64,000 nt of DNA from Paragorgia papillata (GCA_035771165.1 JAWNZC010000114.1:1533501-1597500); one strand, 5' to 3'; numbered from the stretch's first letter, positions 1-12,065 are shown. Notes: generated by a model not told the origin, from the sequence alone. A program made the numbers and translations.

Positions 1-1769
1 TGTATACTTACTAGCTATATATAGATTCGTGCTTTATGCTTATCCATACTTTAATTATACGCGGCTTTGCTTATACGTTTATGTCGGCATCTTAGTAACG
101 ACTTACAATCCTGGCCAATTTTTTTTTCCCAGTAATACTGTTTTTTTATAGTTTTGACGATTTGCACTTGATGTCAGGACATTTGGCTAGGATTAAATCA
201 TGGTTATAAATTGTTGGGAATGCACTTTGCTGCTTTTGACAACCTCCACCTGGGCAGTGCCTTAGTTATGCTTATATCATGTTTATGTCGTTAGTGACAA
301 TGTGTGCTTGTGTTATAATGCTGTGCTCAGTATAAGTTAACCGCAACCTTTATTTGTGAGGCGGCTCGCAGGCTGGCTATATATAATTATTGTACCGAGC
401 AAAGTGAAAAGGTGGATAAACTGACGAGATTAGGTTTGATAACGAAATACTGACGTTTCCAGCGAAGCCCTTTATCAGAATAAAATTCTATAATTGTACA
501 ACATTGTCACGGTATCCCAAAATTAATAATAAAGAATAAATCTCCACCTAACGTGGACAACTTGCGAAATGCCAAATAGATGCACATACAGTTGTTAATC
601 TCATGTTTAATCCTTTGTCACTACTGTTTAAACAATGTGCTTTTAAAAACACAAATGACATTGTATCTAGCTGCTTCGCAGTAGATACAAAAACAAGTGC
701 AATTAACCTATTAATTCTATAAATAAAGCTAATTAGAACCATGCAGAATGTTGGAGAAAAATAAATTCTTAAAAGCTAATCCAATATAGAGTCGCTCCCA
801 CATACGGCGGCGTGGGTGATCACCAAACAGTTTGCGACGTCAAACATAATTTTCGGTTTTCGTTTACCACAAACAATACAAAACCAACGTAATGGCAATA
901 ACATAATTATCTACTACGTAAAAGTACTTCGCGCAGGATTGTTTACTCAGTGTGAAGCAAAATAACTGACAAAACGCGACGAAATTTCAGTCAGAAATTT
1001 CGCACGTGTAGGCGCCAAATTTTGAGAAATAGCAACACAGCCAGTCCGCAAAGCGTAATTGCCTGTGTACAACCTGAATTTCAGAGTGCATATTCAAGGC
1101 TGTACGCAGGCTACTTTACCTTAACCAGTAAGCGGGTTTACCGCCTTGCTATCCTGATCTACTAGCTTATACGCTAACCTGATCTACCACAGTAGATTTA
1201 ACGCGAAGCGGCACTTTTCAGCCTTGTAACAGCCTTGTAACAACTTGCCTGCAGGTATGCAACAGCTTGCATGTTTTTACGTGTGTACTTGATCGTGGCT
1301 GGGAGTTTCGCGTGCGCAACCACAAAACCCGCTTATTTCACAGGTCATAAATTTCGCGCAACACCTGTGCTGTCTATTGTACCGCGCATTGCAAAACACC
1401 GCGTCATCCCGGATAAAAAAACCACCGACTATTACAGCCGACGACATACAGTCGCCACAACATAGAAAATAAGTCTCCGATTTTGGCATCGAAATTGTGT
1501 GGGCGATTTCTCGAACTATCTATAGCATGCATGCATTTACGGATTTACCGACTTCCTCATGCATATATAGTTGTTCACTTGTGTCGCACATTAAAAAACG
1601 ATTATGAGAATTAATGAATAGATGTTTCAGACGTTTATGCGGTTTTATGTGTAAAAACGTCAGTTACACTCAATATTCAGATCTGACCTGGCATAAACAC
1701 CTTTTTTAACATGTATAACGACGTTAACATATAATACTTGTCGCAATGGATGAACCAGGCGGAAATCTA
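1..1769. other. Gene-free left flank
   Basis: I see no supportable gene here. Open frames are short, lack splice context and encode nothing recognisable. A copy of a dispersed repeat lies at about 405-490 (see separate entry). Positions 1140-1260 hold short imperfect direct repeats (ctgatctac, gccttgtaac). Confidence 0.6.
405..490. repeat. Foldback/MITE family 2 fragment
   Basis: It contains the blocks gtgaaaaggtgg and gataacgaaatactgacg followed by a gcgaagccctttatcag core. The same blocks recur, in either orientation, at about 13690-13790, 18905-19110, 27440-27545 and 29005-29090. This shows a dispersed, probably non-autonomous element. Confidence 0.6.
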
Positions 1770-2462
1770 ATTCTAGTAAGAAATATTATTGCCCAGCATA
1801 CTACTTTAAACAAAACCATGACACAAAATAATTTTGAAAATATTTACTAACGTTTCGTTACTACACGTAACATAATCACTTCATCACTTTCTATTTATGT
1901 AACTAGTTAAGCTATTTAATAAGTCATCTTCATGTATGTATATTTATCACTCTGATGTTACGTGCGGTAACGAAACGTTAGTAAATATCAGACATCTTAA
2001 AAAGTTACTGTTCATGACCCAACGTTTCGACACTCCGATCTAGTGCCTTCATCTGTCTCCACAATGATCACCCCTGATGAAGACACTACTGAGATCCTGA
2101 TGAAGACACTAGATCCTGACGAAGACACTATAGATCCTGATGAAGACACTAGATCCTGATGAAGACACTACTGAGATCCTGATGAAGACAATAGATCCTG
2201 ACGAAGACGCTATAGATCCTGATGAAGACACTAGATCCTGATGAAGACACTAGATCGGAGTGTCGAAACGTTGGGTCATGAACAGTAACTTTTTAAGCTA
2301 CGTTCAAAAAACTTTTAAGCCAGAGTAGCGTTAAACTATGTCTGATTCTTCACCTGGCTGTTTGGGAATTTATTTGTTAGTAAATATATTCAAAATTATT
2401 TTGTGTTGTGGTTTTGTTTAAAGCAGTTAGTTTAAAGCTGGGCTATAATATTTCTTACTAGA
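1770..2462. mobile_element. Nested foldback element with internal tandem array
   Basis: An outer pair of inverted arms (about 1770-1852 and 2376-2462) encloses a second, near-perfect inverted pair (1996-2045 and 2248-2297, sharing gttactgttcatgacccaac). A short third pair lies at 1841-1861 and 1967-1987. Between the inner arms, 2067-2247 is a tandem array of atcctgatgaagacactag-type units of about 17-24 bp. There is no coding capacity, so it appears to be one non-autonomous foldback inserted within another. Confidence 0.75.
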
Positions 2463-2727
2463 ATGTAATTCTGGGCACCCTGCCACGTAATTGTAAATTT
2501 GTTATTGTGATTTAATTGTACATTTACATATTTATTATTTTATTATTATTATAATTAACTTTACTCAAATCTAATTACTTAAAGCACATTCACTCACACA
2601 ATACACCTATATATGTAATTATTATCTATAGTATATAAATGTGGCAAAATGTAACAAAAAAATTAAAAAAAACCCAACTTGCATAAAGCTTTAGTATATG
2701 TTGAACTCAACCTACTTTCAAATCAGC

Positions 2728-2993
2728 AGAGTCCCAGTAACTCAATGGTTAGCGTGTCTCACCAGCGATCAGAAGGTTCCGGTCGAGTCCTTGAAAACTC
2801 AAAAAATTTTCTGACAGTAAAATTGCTCGAAAAACCCCAAAGAATTAATGTCATGTGACATTATTTCTGTGGCAACCATATGGTGACTGAAAACATGCAC
2901 TGCGTGGGCAGTGGTCAATTACACAAAGAAAGGATAAGGCAAGCCCTTGTACAGTAGGAACATACTGAATATACATATATATATATATATACT
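2728..2993 (+). mobile_element. tRNA-derived SINE-like element
   Basis: A tRNA-like head has an A-box-like block (taactcaatggttag) and, about 35 bp on, a B-box-like block (ggtcgagtcc). A unique body follows, ending in an (AT)n tail at about 2970-2990. It does not fold as a complete tRNA gene, so a SINE is the better call. Confidence 0.5.
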
Positions 2994-3265
2994 TAAAAAA
3001 CTCATTAATAATTCATGAGGAAAACACAAAAGAAATCAATACCGTAGCAGAGGTTGTAAATCGGATACAGAATCGTCCTGATTTACATAAACTTTAGCTT
3101 CGATTTTCTCGGCTAAAATAGAGTATATCGCTAAAATAGTTGGTGAACTTGATTACTTAGATGCATTTGTATTTTAAGAAAGATACAGCATTCGCAGCCG
3201 AGCTGTATCTGATTTACAAGGCGAGCCGAAGGCTCGCCTTGTAAATCCGATACAGATCGGCTGCT
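2994..3265. mobile_element. Foldback family 1 copy
   Basis: One end reads aactcattaataattcatg, and the other is a hairpin of gatttacaaggcgagcc arms centred near 3230. A rearranged copy in the opposite orientation lies at 21525-21765. Partial copies or ends lie at 15766-15870, 27895-28020, 34038-34080 and 37000-37290. It is non-coding. Confidence 0.65.
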
Positions 3266-3484
3266 CATGCTGTATCTATTACATATATATTTATATAGTA
3301 TATAACTAACATAGCACTCTTTAATCATTATTGTATTAGCACCTGAAGAACTTATTAAAGTGAAAACGTTTGTGCGAAAAATGTTTTAAAGACGTGGTTT
3401 TTTATTAGTTATTTTCTTTTTGTTGTCACACAACAACTTTTTTTACATAACCTTTACTTGTGTTGAACCTCAATCACCATTTTG

Positions 3485-4110
3485 TATATATATATATATA
3501 TATATATATATACAAACGAGCACGTGTGATTTTGTTCACGGAATGTCGGAAAGTGCTTAATACCATAAAGGTAGAGCGAATATAGTATAGTTTAAGTGGG
3601 CTTATACCTCAAAATGTCGAGTGTCGCAACTGTCAGTTTCACATGGGGCGATCTTCCCCGCGTGAAACTGACAGTTGCGACACTCAACATTTTGAGGTAA
3701 GCCTACTTAAACTATACTATATATGTATATATATATTCAAACAAATAAAAGTGTTGTTCGCGAAATGTCGAAAAGTGCTCAATACCGTAAAGATAGAGCG
3801 AATATACTATAAGTGGGCTTACCTCAAATGTTGATGGTCGCTACTGTCAGTTTCAGATCGCCCAGCGTGAAACTGGCAGTAGCGACCCAGCGTGAAACTG
3901 ACAGTAGCGACCATCAACATTTGAGGTAAGCCCACTTATAGTATATATATATATATATATATACAAACGAGCACGTGATATTTTGTTCACGGAATGTCGG
4001 AAAGTGCTTAATACCATAAAGGTAGAGCGAATATAGTGTAGTTTAAGTGTAGTTTTTTTAGGTAAGCCCACTTAAATTACACTATATATAATATATATAT
4101 ATATATATAC
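3485..4110. mobile_element. Cluster of three TA-bounded foldback elements
   Basis: Three related blocks start at about 3513, 3740 and 3965, each beginning next to a (TA)n tract with acaaacgagcacgtg and then gaatgtcggaaagtgctt. The first two are hairpins with arms of about 80-100 bp around gtgaaactgacagt. The third is shorter. The (TA)n tracts separate the copies. Confidence 0.75.
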
Positions 4111-4366
4111 CATATTTTTATATTACTCCATGATCAGTTACTCCGATAAAAATCATTTGTTGAAATATAGTAGATTGCTGTCTAAAACTTCGCCAGTTCA
4201 CCACCTAAGATTTTAACACCTTCACGTCACATTTGCACGTGATAAAACCCATGCGTGCGTGCGCAACCCCTGGCAACTCCCAAATTAAATAGTTCTGCTT
4301 CTTTCCACACGGAAACTCGCAAGACAAGAAAAAATGGTTGACCACGCAACAAAATAGGAATCGCTT

Positions 4367-7300
4367 TCAATTTTTTTCCGCTTTTTTTTTCTCGTTCCGT
4401 TTAACTTTAAGCTTCGAGCAAGTGGCAGTTTTCTCCGAAACACTGTCGCCGTTCACACATGCTTCGTTTGTCAAACGGTCTCCAGCAGCGTTCGACTCAT
4501 TTCCCTTTCTTTCCTTCTTCTCCTTCTTCCTCGACTTGCTTTTTTTTCTTTTAATTTCGACCTCAGAGCAGCCGTCATGTTCAGTCTGCAAAACAATTTC
4601 CCCACTATCACATTCTCCGTTTGTCAAACACTCCACAGCATCCAAGCCATTTTCTTTCCTTGTCTTCGATCGATTTTTCTTCTTTTTACTTTCCTTCCGT
4701 TTAACTTCAACCTGTGCGCAGTCGCCAAGATTCTCCGAGGCATTTACATCATCCACGCATGCTCCGTTAGTCAAACACTCCACAGCATCTAATCCATTTT
4801 CTTCGTTTGTCGTTGTTCTTTTTTTCTTCTTTCTCTTTGGTTCATCCACTTCAACATATTCTTTTTCCTCTTCCTTTTCTTTACGTTTTTTCCTCTTTGA
4901 TTTCTTATCCCCTTTTTCGTCCGAAAGCGTTTTTTTCTCAGATCTTTGGCAAGATTTATCATACCCCTTCTCGTCCCCGATGCTCCTCTCGCATTCGTTC
5001 TCGTCCACCTTGTTCCCCTCACGTTCCTTCTCACTTTCCGTGCTCTGCTCACATTCCTTCTTGTCCTCCATGCTCCCTCCATGTTCCTTATCATCCCTAC
5101 CACCGCCCCTCAGTTCTTGCATCCTGCGGGCGAAATACTCCTGAATATTCTGTTTACTTGTATACGTCACGAACGCGGAGTCACCTGACGAATTTGTAGG
5201 AATTGTGTGACAGGAGGTTGAGCTATCGTCCGAATGAACTTCCTCCTGAAATAAACAATACAGAAAACAATCTCAAACACAAAAATATTGTCTTAAACTT
5301 GCAGACAAAAGTAAGCTTTCATACCGATTCTACTGTACAACTCAAAGATCGAAAAAAAAATTAAGAATGACTAACATCTGACTTTTGAGGTGTAGCAGGT
5401 GCAGACGGGCTTGGTGTTCCACCAAAAATACACGCCAAGTCTTTCTCCGAGTATTGTGATGTATCCTTGCTTCGGATGAACTTCTTGTAACTATAATAAC
5501 AGAAATGAGATGAGATAATTTTCATGAAATATTCTACTGATCAATGAAATTTGAGATAGTTAGCATTTTGAACTCTCGGTTGGTGAAAGCATCTCTTAAA
5601 ATAATAATCTCCAATGTTCTGTACAGTACTCACAAAACTCTTTTCCGTGATGCTTTGGCAACGTCAAGCATTGCCTTCTTGTTTTGCTCTTCACTTCGTA
5701 ATTCTTAGAAAAAATAGAAAGTAATCACACAAACTGATATACTTTGGCTCTGTTTGAAATGTTTAGTATTCCATTGCTAAAAAATCTCAGCAGTTTACCA
5801 TCTTTTCACTTTTCTCTATCTGAAACACTGTTTTAATATTGTGACTCCACTTTAAACTGGTTTATATAACTTTGCTAAAAGTTACTCAGAGCATATTTTA
5901 TGCCAACAAAAAGCCTCCACTCAAAGCATAAGTATATATAATAACAAGCAACCTGCATTTCCTCCATGTTGATGCAAAGCAGACAGTAAATTATTGAAGT
6001 CTTCCTGATGAGCAATCCAATCTTGGTCATGGCTCTCTTTAGCACCTAAACCTATATGTTGAATCAATATTTTAGGAATAGTCTAATCATTATTTAAAAT
6101 AAGTGTGTACATGCTTAGCCTGCGAGTCAGAGCGCCTTTCCAACCTTATGCAAACTTCGGGGGAAAGTGGGCTCTGCCAATAAACTTGATATTTCTTCGC
6201 CCCAAGTTTGGGGTGAGTCAGTCAGGTTCTGAACTGGTCAAACAAGTTCTAGTTTATGAGCCCGTAAACACAATGGTTAATTGGTTACAAGCACGCGCAA
6301 TATGCCTGTGATAAGATTGTTGGCGCCAGAACAAAGCGAAACAGTTTGTGATGTTTTATTGAAAAACTGATTTGTAGATAATTTCGTTAAAGAAATAAAT
6401 AAAATCGGATCATAAACAAGTGATTCCCACTTTCCCCCGAAGCTTGTGTAAGGTCAGAAAGGGGCTCTGACTCGCAGGGTAGTACATGCTGTACTAGTAC
6501 CTAAATTATGCTTTCTTTTCCTAATCTTTACATGTGATGTTTTGCCATTTTGTTTACTTCCCAATCCTTTGCCATCAGCCCAACCCATTTTCTCCAACAT
6601 TTGGTATCCATAGCGATCCTTATCTAAAATGGGAAAAATGCTTTTCAGGGCTACGTGCATTTTAACAGAAAAAAAATATGTCTGCAATGTTTAAGGTTGT
6701 CAAAATGTTAGCTCAGAAAAGCTGAAATTTTCAAAAGATGAGTTTGGACCAAACAATGTATGCATGAAAACTTCAAACATGTCTCAGATGTAAGCTGAAT
6801 AGGCATTCAATGCGAAGGTTGCTTCTTCCAATCCCAGCCATGGTTGAATGGAGTTTTTCTTTAATCACCTGGTATGGTTTGTCACTCGGAGTATAGCACC
6901 TAATATCATTATTCTCCATCTGAGTCCACTGTCCTACAGTAATTATTCTAAGCATATTTATTATTTAACAATTATTCACCGAAGGCAAGGTGAATATTGG
7001 TGTATAATAACCGAGATGAAGTCGAGGTTATTATTCACCGATATTCACTGAGCCGGAGGTGAATAATTGTTTTAGTATAAATACACATTTTCATACTTTT
7101 AGGAACAGCGCTTTCTTTAAAATTGTTAATTTCCTTATCTGTCGCATTGACAACGTGGCTGGCGGCCATTTTGAATAAACGCTGCAGGTGATTATCGAGA
7201 ATTAATCCGAAGTAGCTCGACCAATCAGTGCGCATGATTTTCTATAATCACCTGTGTATTTATCCTAATATATATTATTATCATTTATATTATTATTATT

Positions 7301-7898
7301 TAAGCATATTTAGCCCCATCCTGTCTGTACAGCTATATTTACAGTCTTTTGCTGTTAGTATGGCTATATTTACAGTAAATATAGCATCAGTACAACTATA
7401 TTTACAGTATTTTACTGTAAATATAGCCTAACCCTGTCAATACAGTTATATTTACAGTTTTTTTGCTGTAAACATAGGCCCATTTCGTTGTAAAGTTTGT
7501 GAACCTCCGGCGCTAGACTTTGAACCTCGAGCTGAAAAAGTTTGAGAAGCCAGGCTAAAGTTTATAAAAGGTGTAAAGAGTAGAGTGGCGTGTAGGAAGT
7601 ATTTTGTAAATCATCACTTTTTCATTTGTAAGGTTCAAAGATACCGAAATTTAATTTTTTTCGCTTTTGCCTTTTGATAGCAGGCTAGCAGCTTGCCTTT
7701 GTCATTCTCTAAACAGACAGTACAGACTTTGTTGCCTGCCCTTTGTAAAGAAAAACACTATAAATAAACTACATTTCTTGAGTAGATATCAAGGAGAAAC
7801 TTAGCATTAATTTTATAACGGTTACCTCTACTCCAGTTTATATTTCGAGGGTCTTCACTCCATTTTTGTTTTGACCTTTTTTCAGCCAGCATCGCCAT
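4367..7898 (-). CDS. PINX1: PIN2/TERF1-interacting telomerase inhibitor 1 (PinX1), 6 exons
   Basis: PinX1 is a nucleolar G-patch protein that binds TRF1 and telomerase and also acts in rRNA maturation. Exons run, in order of transcription, 7826-7898, 6501-6623, 5953-6051, 5634-5703, 5376-5490 and 4367-5245, giving 452 aa with no frame conflict. The N-terminus MAMLAEKRSKQKW and the following MLEKMGWADGKGLG (G-patch, about residues 29-70) match vertebrate PinX1. So do DWIAHQEDFNNLL (about 76-89), DLACIFG in exon 5 and IQEYFARRM (about 194-202). The lysine-rich tail, the region carrying telomerase-inhibitory activity in humans, is longer than in vertebrates and holds about three cysteine-containing repeats. 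Intron 2 carries an inverted-repeat element. The start codon lies 189 bp from the divergent SNRPC start. Confidence 0.94.
6112..6488. mobile_element. Mutator-like MITE in PINX1 intron 2
   Basis: The terminal inverted repeats run tagcctgcgagtcagagc at the left and its near-exact complement ending cgcagggta at the right. The arms extend inwards with gggggaaagtggg and its complement. The flanks gtacatgct / gtacatgct form a possible 9-bp target duplication. The boundaries are good to a few bases. It is non-coding. Confidence 0.65.
6960..7250. repeat. Foldback family 3 (ttattcacc element)
   Basis: Palindromic gtgaataattg/caattattcacc blocks surround a short hairpin of aataaccgag and its complement at 6966-7070. 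A body with ggcggccattttg and gaccaatcag follows. A related element lies at about 60950-61425. It falls inside PINX1 intron 1. Confidence 0.55.
7310..7480. repeat. Short palindromic tandem repeat
   Basis: Four imperfect units of ctatatttacag followed by ctgtaaatata(g) occur every 35-50 bp. Each can form a small hairpin. It lies within PINX1 intron 1. Confidence 0.6.
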
Positions 7899-8087
7899 CT
7901 TGTTTCTTTTCCCGCTCAACCATGCCTTGAGCCAGCGTGAAAACGGTCAGTAAATATTTGCTCAAGTACATGCCCGTGATTCACTCTTTCCCAGTCTCCT
8001 GGTTACTCGTGGCGTTGGCCTAAGTTGTATTTTGACAAAAAAAACGTGGTGAAATTCTATTGATTTTGAGGTGGAAAATACATCGAT
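7899..8087. promoter_or_regulatory. Bidirectional PINX1/SNRPC promoter region
   Basis: Only 189 bp separate the two start codons on opposite strands, so both genes must initiate within or beside this interval. I see no TATA box. A divergent promoter is an inference from the spacing. Confidence 0.6.
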
Positions 8088-9434
8088 ATGCCAAAGTAAG
8101 TTGTGCTTAAAAGTGTGTATTGTGAATATCTATGTCGTAGTCTTGATCTGGGTTGCGATTGAACATAAACTCTCTTTTTATTTAGGTATTATTGTGATTA
8201 TTGTGACACCTACCTGACTCATGATTCGGTAAGGACTACTAGTTTAACTGCCACTGCTGACAAGAAGCCTTCGTTATGGACATATTGTGGAACGATAAGA
8301 GATTTCTCTTGCCTAAATAGTGTAGCTGAGCGGTTCAACATAAACCTACAGGAATTAGGAACTGTCACGATTGTATCTAACTAAAACTGTATCAAGTTAA
8401 GCATTCCCAGCAATGCCCCCCCCCCCGAACAGAATAGGTAATTCACCAATCTCATTCCCAGAGCCTTTGCTGTACATGGTGAAGGCTCTGAGAATGAGAT
8501 TGATCATTCACCAGAAGTCAAACTCACATCTGTGCTTTTTAATTCCCTCATGCACATTTCCTTGTCCGTTTTGATCATAATCATCAGCATCACTATTCCA
8601 CTCTATGCTGGTAAGTTCCACTGGCACCGTTGACCATCAAAAGTGCTGCAGGGAACTCACCAAGATGTTGTATAGCTGTTGGATAGTGTATTATAGCATC
8701 ACTGATAGCATACAATTTATTAAAAAAAATGGACAAGTTTTAACACAAGTTGGACTTGTAGTGAATAATTATATACCTATACTGTGTCCCAGGTATATTA
8801 TGCCATGTATTCGCCCCCCCCCCCCCTAAGTGAACTCTGCTGAACCTTGTATGACATAGTTTTTTGTTTTGTTATTGCTGTACATACAGTCAAGCTAAAA
8901 ATTAAAGAAAAACAACAATATATATTTTCTAGCCTTCTGTGAGAAAGACACATAATTCAGGAAGAAAGCACAAAGACAATGTCAAGTATTATTATCAAAA
9001 ATGGATGGAAGAACAGGCACAGTCACTTATCGATCAAACAAGTAAGAAAATAAAAAAGTAGAGTGCTGAAAGTAAAGTGAAAAGGTGGTAAACTATGGGC
9101 TTATGTTGAAACCAATTTCTTTTTCTTTTTTTCAGCAAAAGCTTTTGAAAGAGGATCAAAGAAAGGCCAAGCATTTGCTAATGTTCCACCACCAGGGGTT
9201 TTACCCCCAGGTATGATGCCCCCTATGCCAGGAGGTGTGCCCCCACCAGGAGCTATTCCCTTTGGTATGCCACCACCTAATGCTATGTTACCACCAAATG
9301 CAATGCCACCACCTGGCATGGGTGGTCGACCTCTCCGACCACCTGGTGGTGGTATGCTGCATCGAGGAGGTTCTCGTCCCATGGGACCACCAAGGCTTGG
9401 AAGACCTGGGCTTATGAGACCACCTCCACGATAA
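8088..9434 (+). CDS. SNRPC: U1 small nuclear ribonucleoprotein C (U1-C), 4 exons
   Basis: U1-C stabilises pairing of the U1 snRNP with the 5' splice site in the nucleus. Exons are 8088-8095, 8186-8228, 8933-9041 and 9136-9434, giving 152 aa (human protein 159). The first exon is only 8 coding bases. The matrin-type C2H2 finger is complete: C6, C9, H24, H30 in [13 protein letters not shown] followed by [10 protein letters not shown]. The conserved helix [18 protein letters not shown] follows, and the rest is the Pro/Gly/Met-rich tail typical of the family. The 17-codon junction before VRKTH matches the family exactly. Intron 2 carries a small inverted repeat (8448-8504) and poly-C runs (8417, 8815). 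It is transcribed divergently from PINX1. Confidence 0.97.
8448..8504. repeat. Mini inverted repeat (caatctcattcccagagcc)
   Basis: The left arm caatctcattcccagagcct and right arm aggctctgagaatgagattg enclose about 16 bp. The same terminal repeat bounds the longer element at 16033-16257, so this looks like an internally deleted derivative. It lies in SNRPC intron 2. Confidence 0.6.
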
Positions 9435-9540
9435 AGATGATGCATTGGCAAGATAGGTGTCAAACCAGTACTTTTAAAGACAGAACAGAGTTGTATTTAA
9501 ACACCAGGGCCATTTATATGAAAGCCGATAAGATGCATGT

Positions 9541-9956
9541 TAGGCCCATTTCAAACGTCACTCTTCTCATTCGCTAAACCATAGTCAATCGAGATATGGT
9601 CTGGAAACTCGGCAAACTTCAAAGTGTCTATAATGAGCTGGGATTTTATGTTGGACTGTACTTTACACCATGCACATCCTTTGTTTTAGGTTTATTAATA
9701 TTTAAATAGCACGGTAGAGTGATTGAACTGAAACATTGCTATTGGACAATTAATTCATTATACTAAAATACAATGTGTTCAGTGACCGTGCACCGTGCAC
9801 AAAAATGCATAAAGGTGGAAAAAAAGATAGACCAAAGACTTTAGCTGAGTTTCCAGACCATATCTCGATTGACTATGGATAAACAAAGAATATAGCTCAT
9901 TATCATTAGGTTAGCCGCATGAGGAGAGCGACTTTGAAACAGGCCTTACATAAGAT
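9541..9956. mobile_element. Long-TIR MITE, Mutator-like
   Basis: The outer arms begin ggcccatttcaaa at the left and end tttgaaacaggcc at the right. A nearly perfect inner arm, atagtcaatcgagatatggt and its complement, lies at about 9580-9610 and 9855-9885. Direct repeats ataagatgca at both flanks suggest a 10-bp target duplication, which with long arms fits Mutator-type elements. It is non-coding and lies in the 3' flank of SNRPC. Confidence 0.65.
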
Positions 9957-11520
9957 GCAACCTGACCTATTTATACAGCATTTTTGAACAAGCTGCAGCT
10001 TTGGATTTTGGTAAGATACAAAAGTCTTCCTACTTTGTATACGAGTGTTTTGCATCTTATGTAAGCCAAATCTTACCAGCCATCCTATAAATGGCCCTGT
10101 TTTTGACCATGCATTCTTACATGGTACTTATTCTACCCATCAATGGGTGAAGTCCCATCAAGCTAAGTGTGACAGAGTAAATTGACCTTAGATTGTCAAA
10201 TTGCTCAAAATTCATGTAATGCAAATGATTGCTTCGTTCTTTAAAATCACTTGTTGAATTTGATTAAAAACAACATATTCGTTCAATTTCATCTTTATGT
10301 ACTTTATGTTTAAGCTGTTTTTAAAGAGATTCTACTCATATTTTTGGCTATACATGCAAACTAAAAGGCATGATTGCATGGGTATTCTACAATTGCTTCA
10401 TTGACGAAGATCTTTGGGCTTGAAACGTCAGTATTCCATTGTCTAGAATACCGCTCATATTTGTAATACCATTTTGTGGATTTTTAGTTATAACTCATGA
10501 CCTGGTGTGTCTATTCGGTACAGAACATTTTAATATCTTCAAAACCAGCCTCTTATTGGGATTGAACCTATCTAATTATTATGGTGAGAGCGTCCGGCTG
10601 GCATTCGGAAAGTTGTGGGTTCGTCGAGTGAGTTCTGTAGCTCAGAGTTTTTCTCTGTAAATGTTTTTTGAGCTATTTTACTCAGTAAAATGGTTTCATG
10701 AACATTTACATTCAATTCTTGTATCTAAGCTAGCATATTCATCTCTTCTCCAATTATTATGAAGAGTTTCTATAATAATTACCGTTCACTAACTCACGGC
10801 AGCTGAAATCATCATCAATATTTCAAGCCAAAATATTTAGTTAAGGAGTTGAGAAAACTTGTGGTTTTTTAAATTCTTTTTAAAAGAAGGGATTACCTTA
10901 GTTCTAACCGCCCATGTCAATATACTTTACTGACTTAATCGTCCACTTTTGCTTACTTTAGAACTTTTAATTGCCAAGGCTTTGTTTCACACAGTCCCGC
11001 GTTGAATAGAACTTATTAACAAGCTTTAATTATTTTTTTCTAAATTGGCGATTATTGGGAATTTGTAGACTGAGGTTTTTTACAACACAACGCGTAACTT
11101 TCTGCTGGGAATGATTGTGCCGTTGTATATATACCGCCGAATAAGTCTAGCGAAATATTCAGAAATCATATCAGTTGCGCTTGTGACTTCACTGTTCCAT
11201 AAAAAAACCGCATGGCCTGTGTTAGGTTTGGTGTCGGGTCTTTTAAGAAAAACTTAATTACGATTAGTTGTATCCACTATCACGTATGATAATATATATA
11301 TCCGTATCTTTCCTGTAACAATCGCAAGTAATATTTGGCTAGTCACTCGATTAAACTTCATGTTCTAAGTTTTTTTTTGGTGTTGCGAAAATGCAACACG
11401 AAGCTCCGGCTGCTGATGGAATTAAATCTGCGATGTTAGTCCCATGAGCGACGCTCTGACTACTTGTATCATGCACGGAAGCCATTGTCGTAGCCAGCAT
11501 ACTGTCAGCTGGGATCGTTG
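9957..11520. other. Intergenic, no gene seen
   Basis: This is AT-rich sequence between SNRPC and the membrane-protein gene. A gacgaagatctttgggcttg + aaacgtc core at 10405-10435 resembles the core of the foldback families elsewhere. A weak tRNA-like B box (gggttcg) sits near 10617 in a possible decayed SINE. Nothing else is recognised. Confidence 0.5.
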
Positions 11521-12065
11521 TATTTTTCTAAACCGACCTGACATGAATTTTGATAGTAGCCATCATTCTGTCATCAGAATTCACTACATTTTTCAGAAGA
11601 CAGCTGACATCAGATCTGACGCACTTTGTAGCCATCGCACTGCCATGAAAGATCACTACATTTTGATACATTGCATGTGTCCATCGTTTTTTTCTAAACC
11701 GACCGGACATGAATTTTGATAATAGCCACCATTCTGCTATCAGAAGTCACTCCATTTTTTAGAAGACAGCTGACATCAGATCTATATCTGATGCATTCTG
11801 TAACCATCACGCTGCCATCAAACATTTTTTTTTATGCCATCAAAGATCCCTATATTTTTTTCTGCACACAGCAGACATCGAGCCTGATACATTGTGACCA
11901 TTGTGTTTTTCTGAACCGACCTGGCGTGAATTTTGATAATAGCCACCATTCTGTCATGCTCAGAAGTCACTCCATTTTTCACAAGACAGCTGAGATCAGA
12001 TGCATTCTGTAGCCATCACGCTGACATCAAGCCTGATACACTGTGGCCATCATTTTCTAAACCGC
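11520..12065. repeat. Degenerate tandem repeat, units of about 150-210 bp
   Basis: The blocks tctaaaccgacc, tgaattttgataatagccac, agaagtcactccattttt and agacagctgacatcagat recur in the same order. The block starts are near 11527, 11694, 11910 and 12054, the last truncated. The repeats stop just before the stop codon of the minus-strand gene at 12132, so they would fall in its 3' untranslated region or just beyond. Confidence 0.7.

Noticed and set aside
4338..5199. Ser/Phe/Pro-rich plus-strand frames
   Set aside because: They are antisense shadows of the lysine/glutamate-rich PINX1 last exon.
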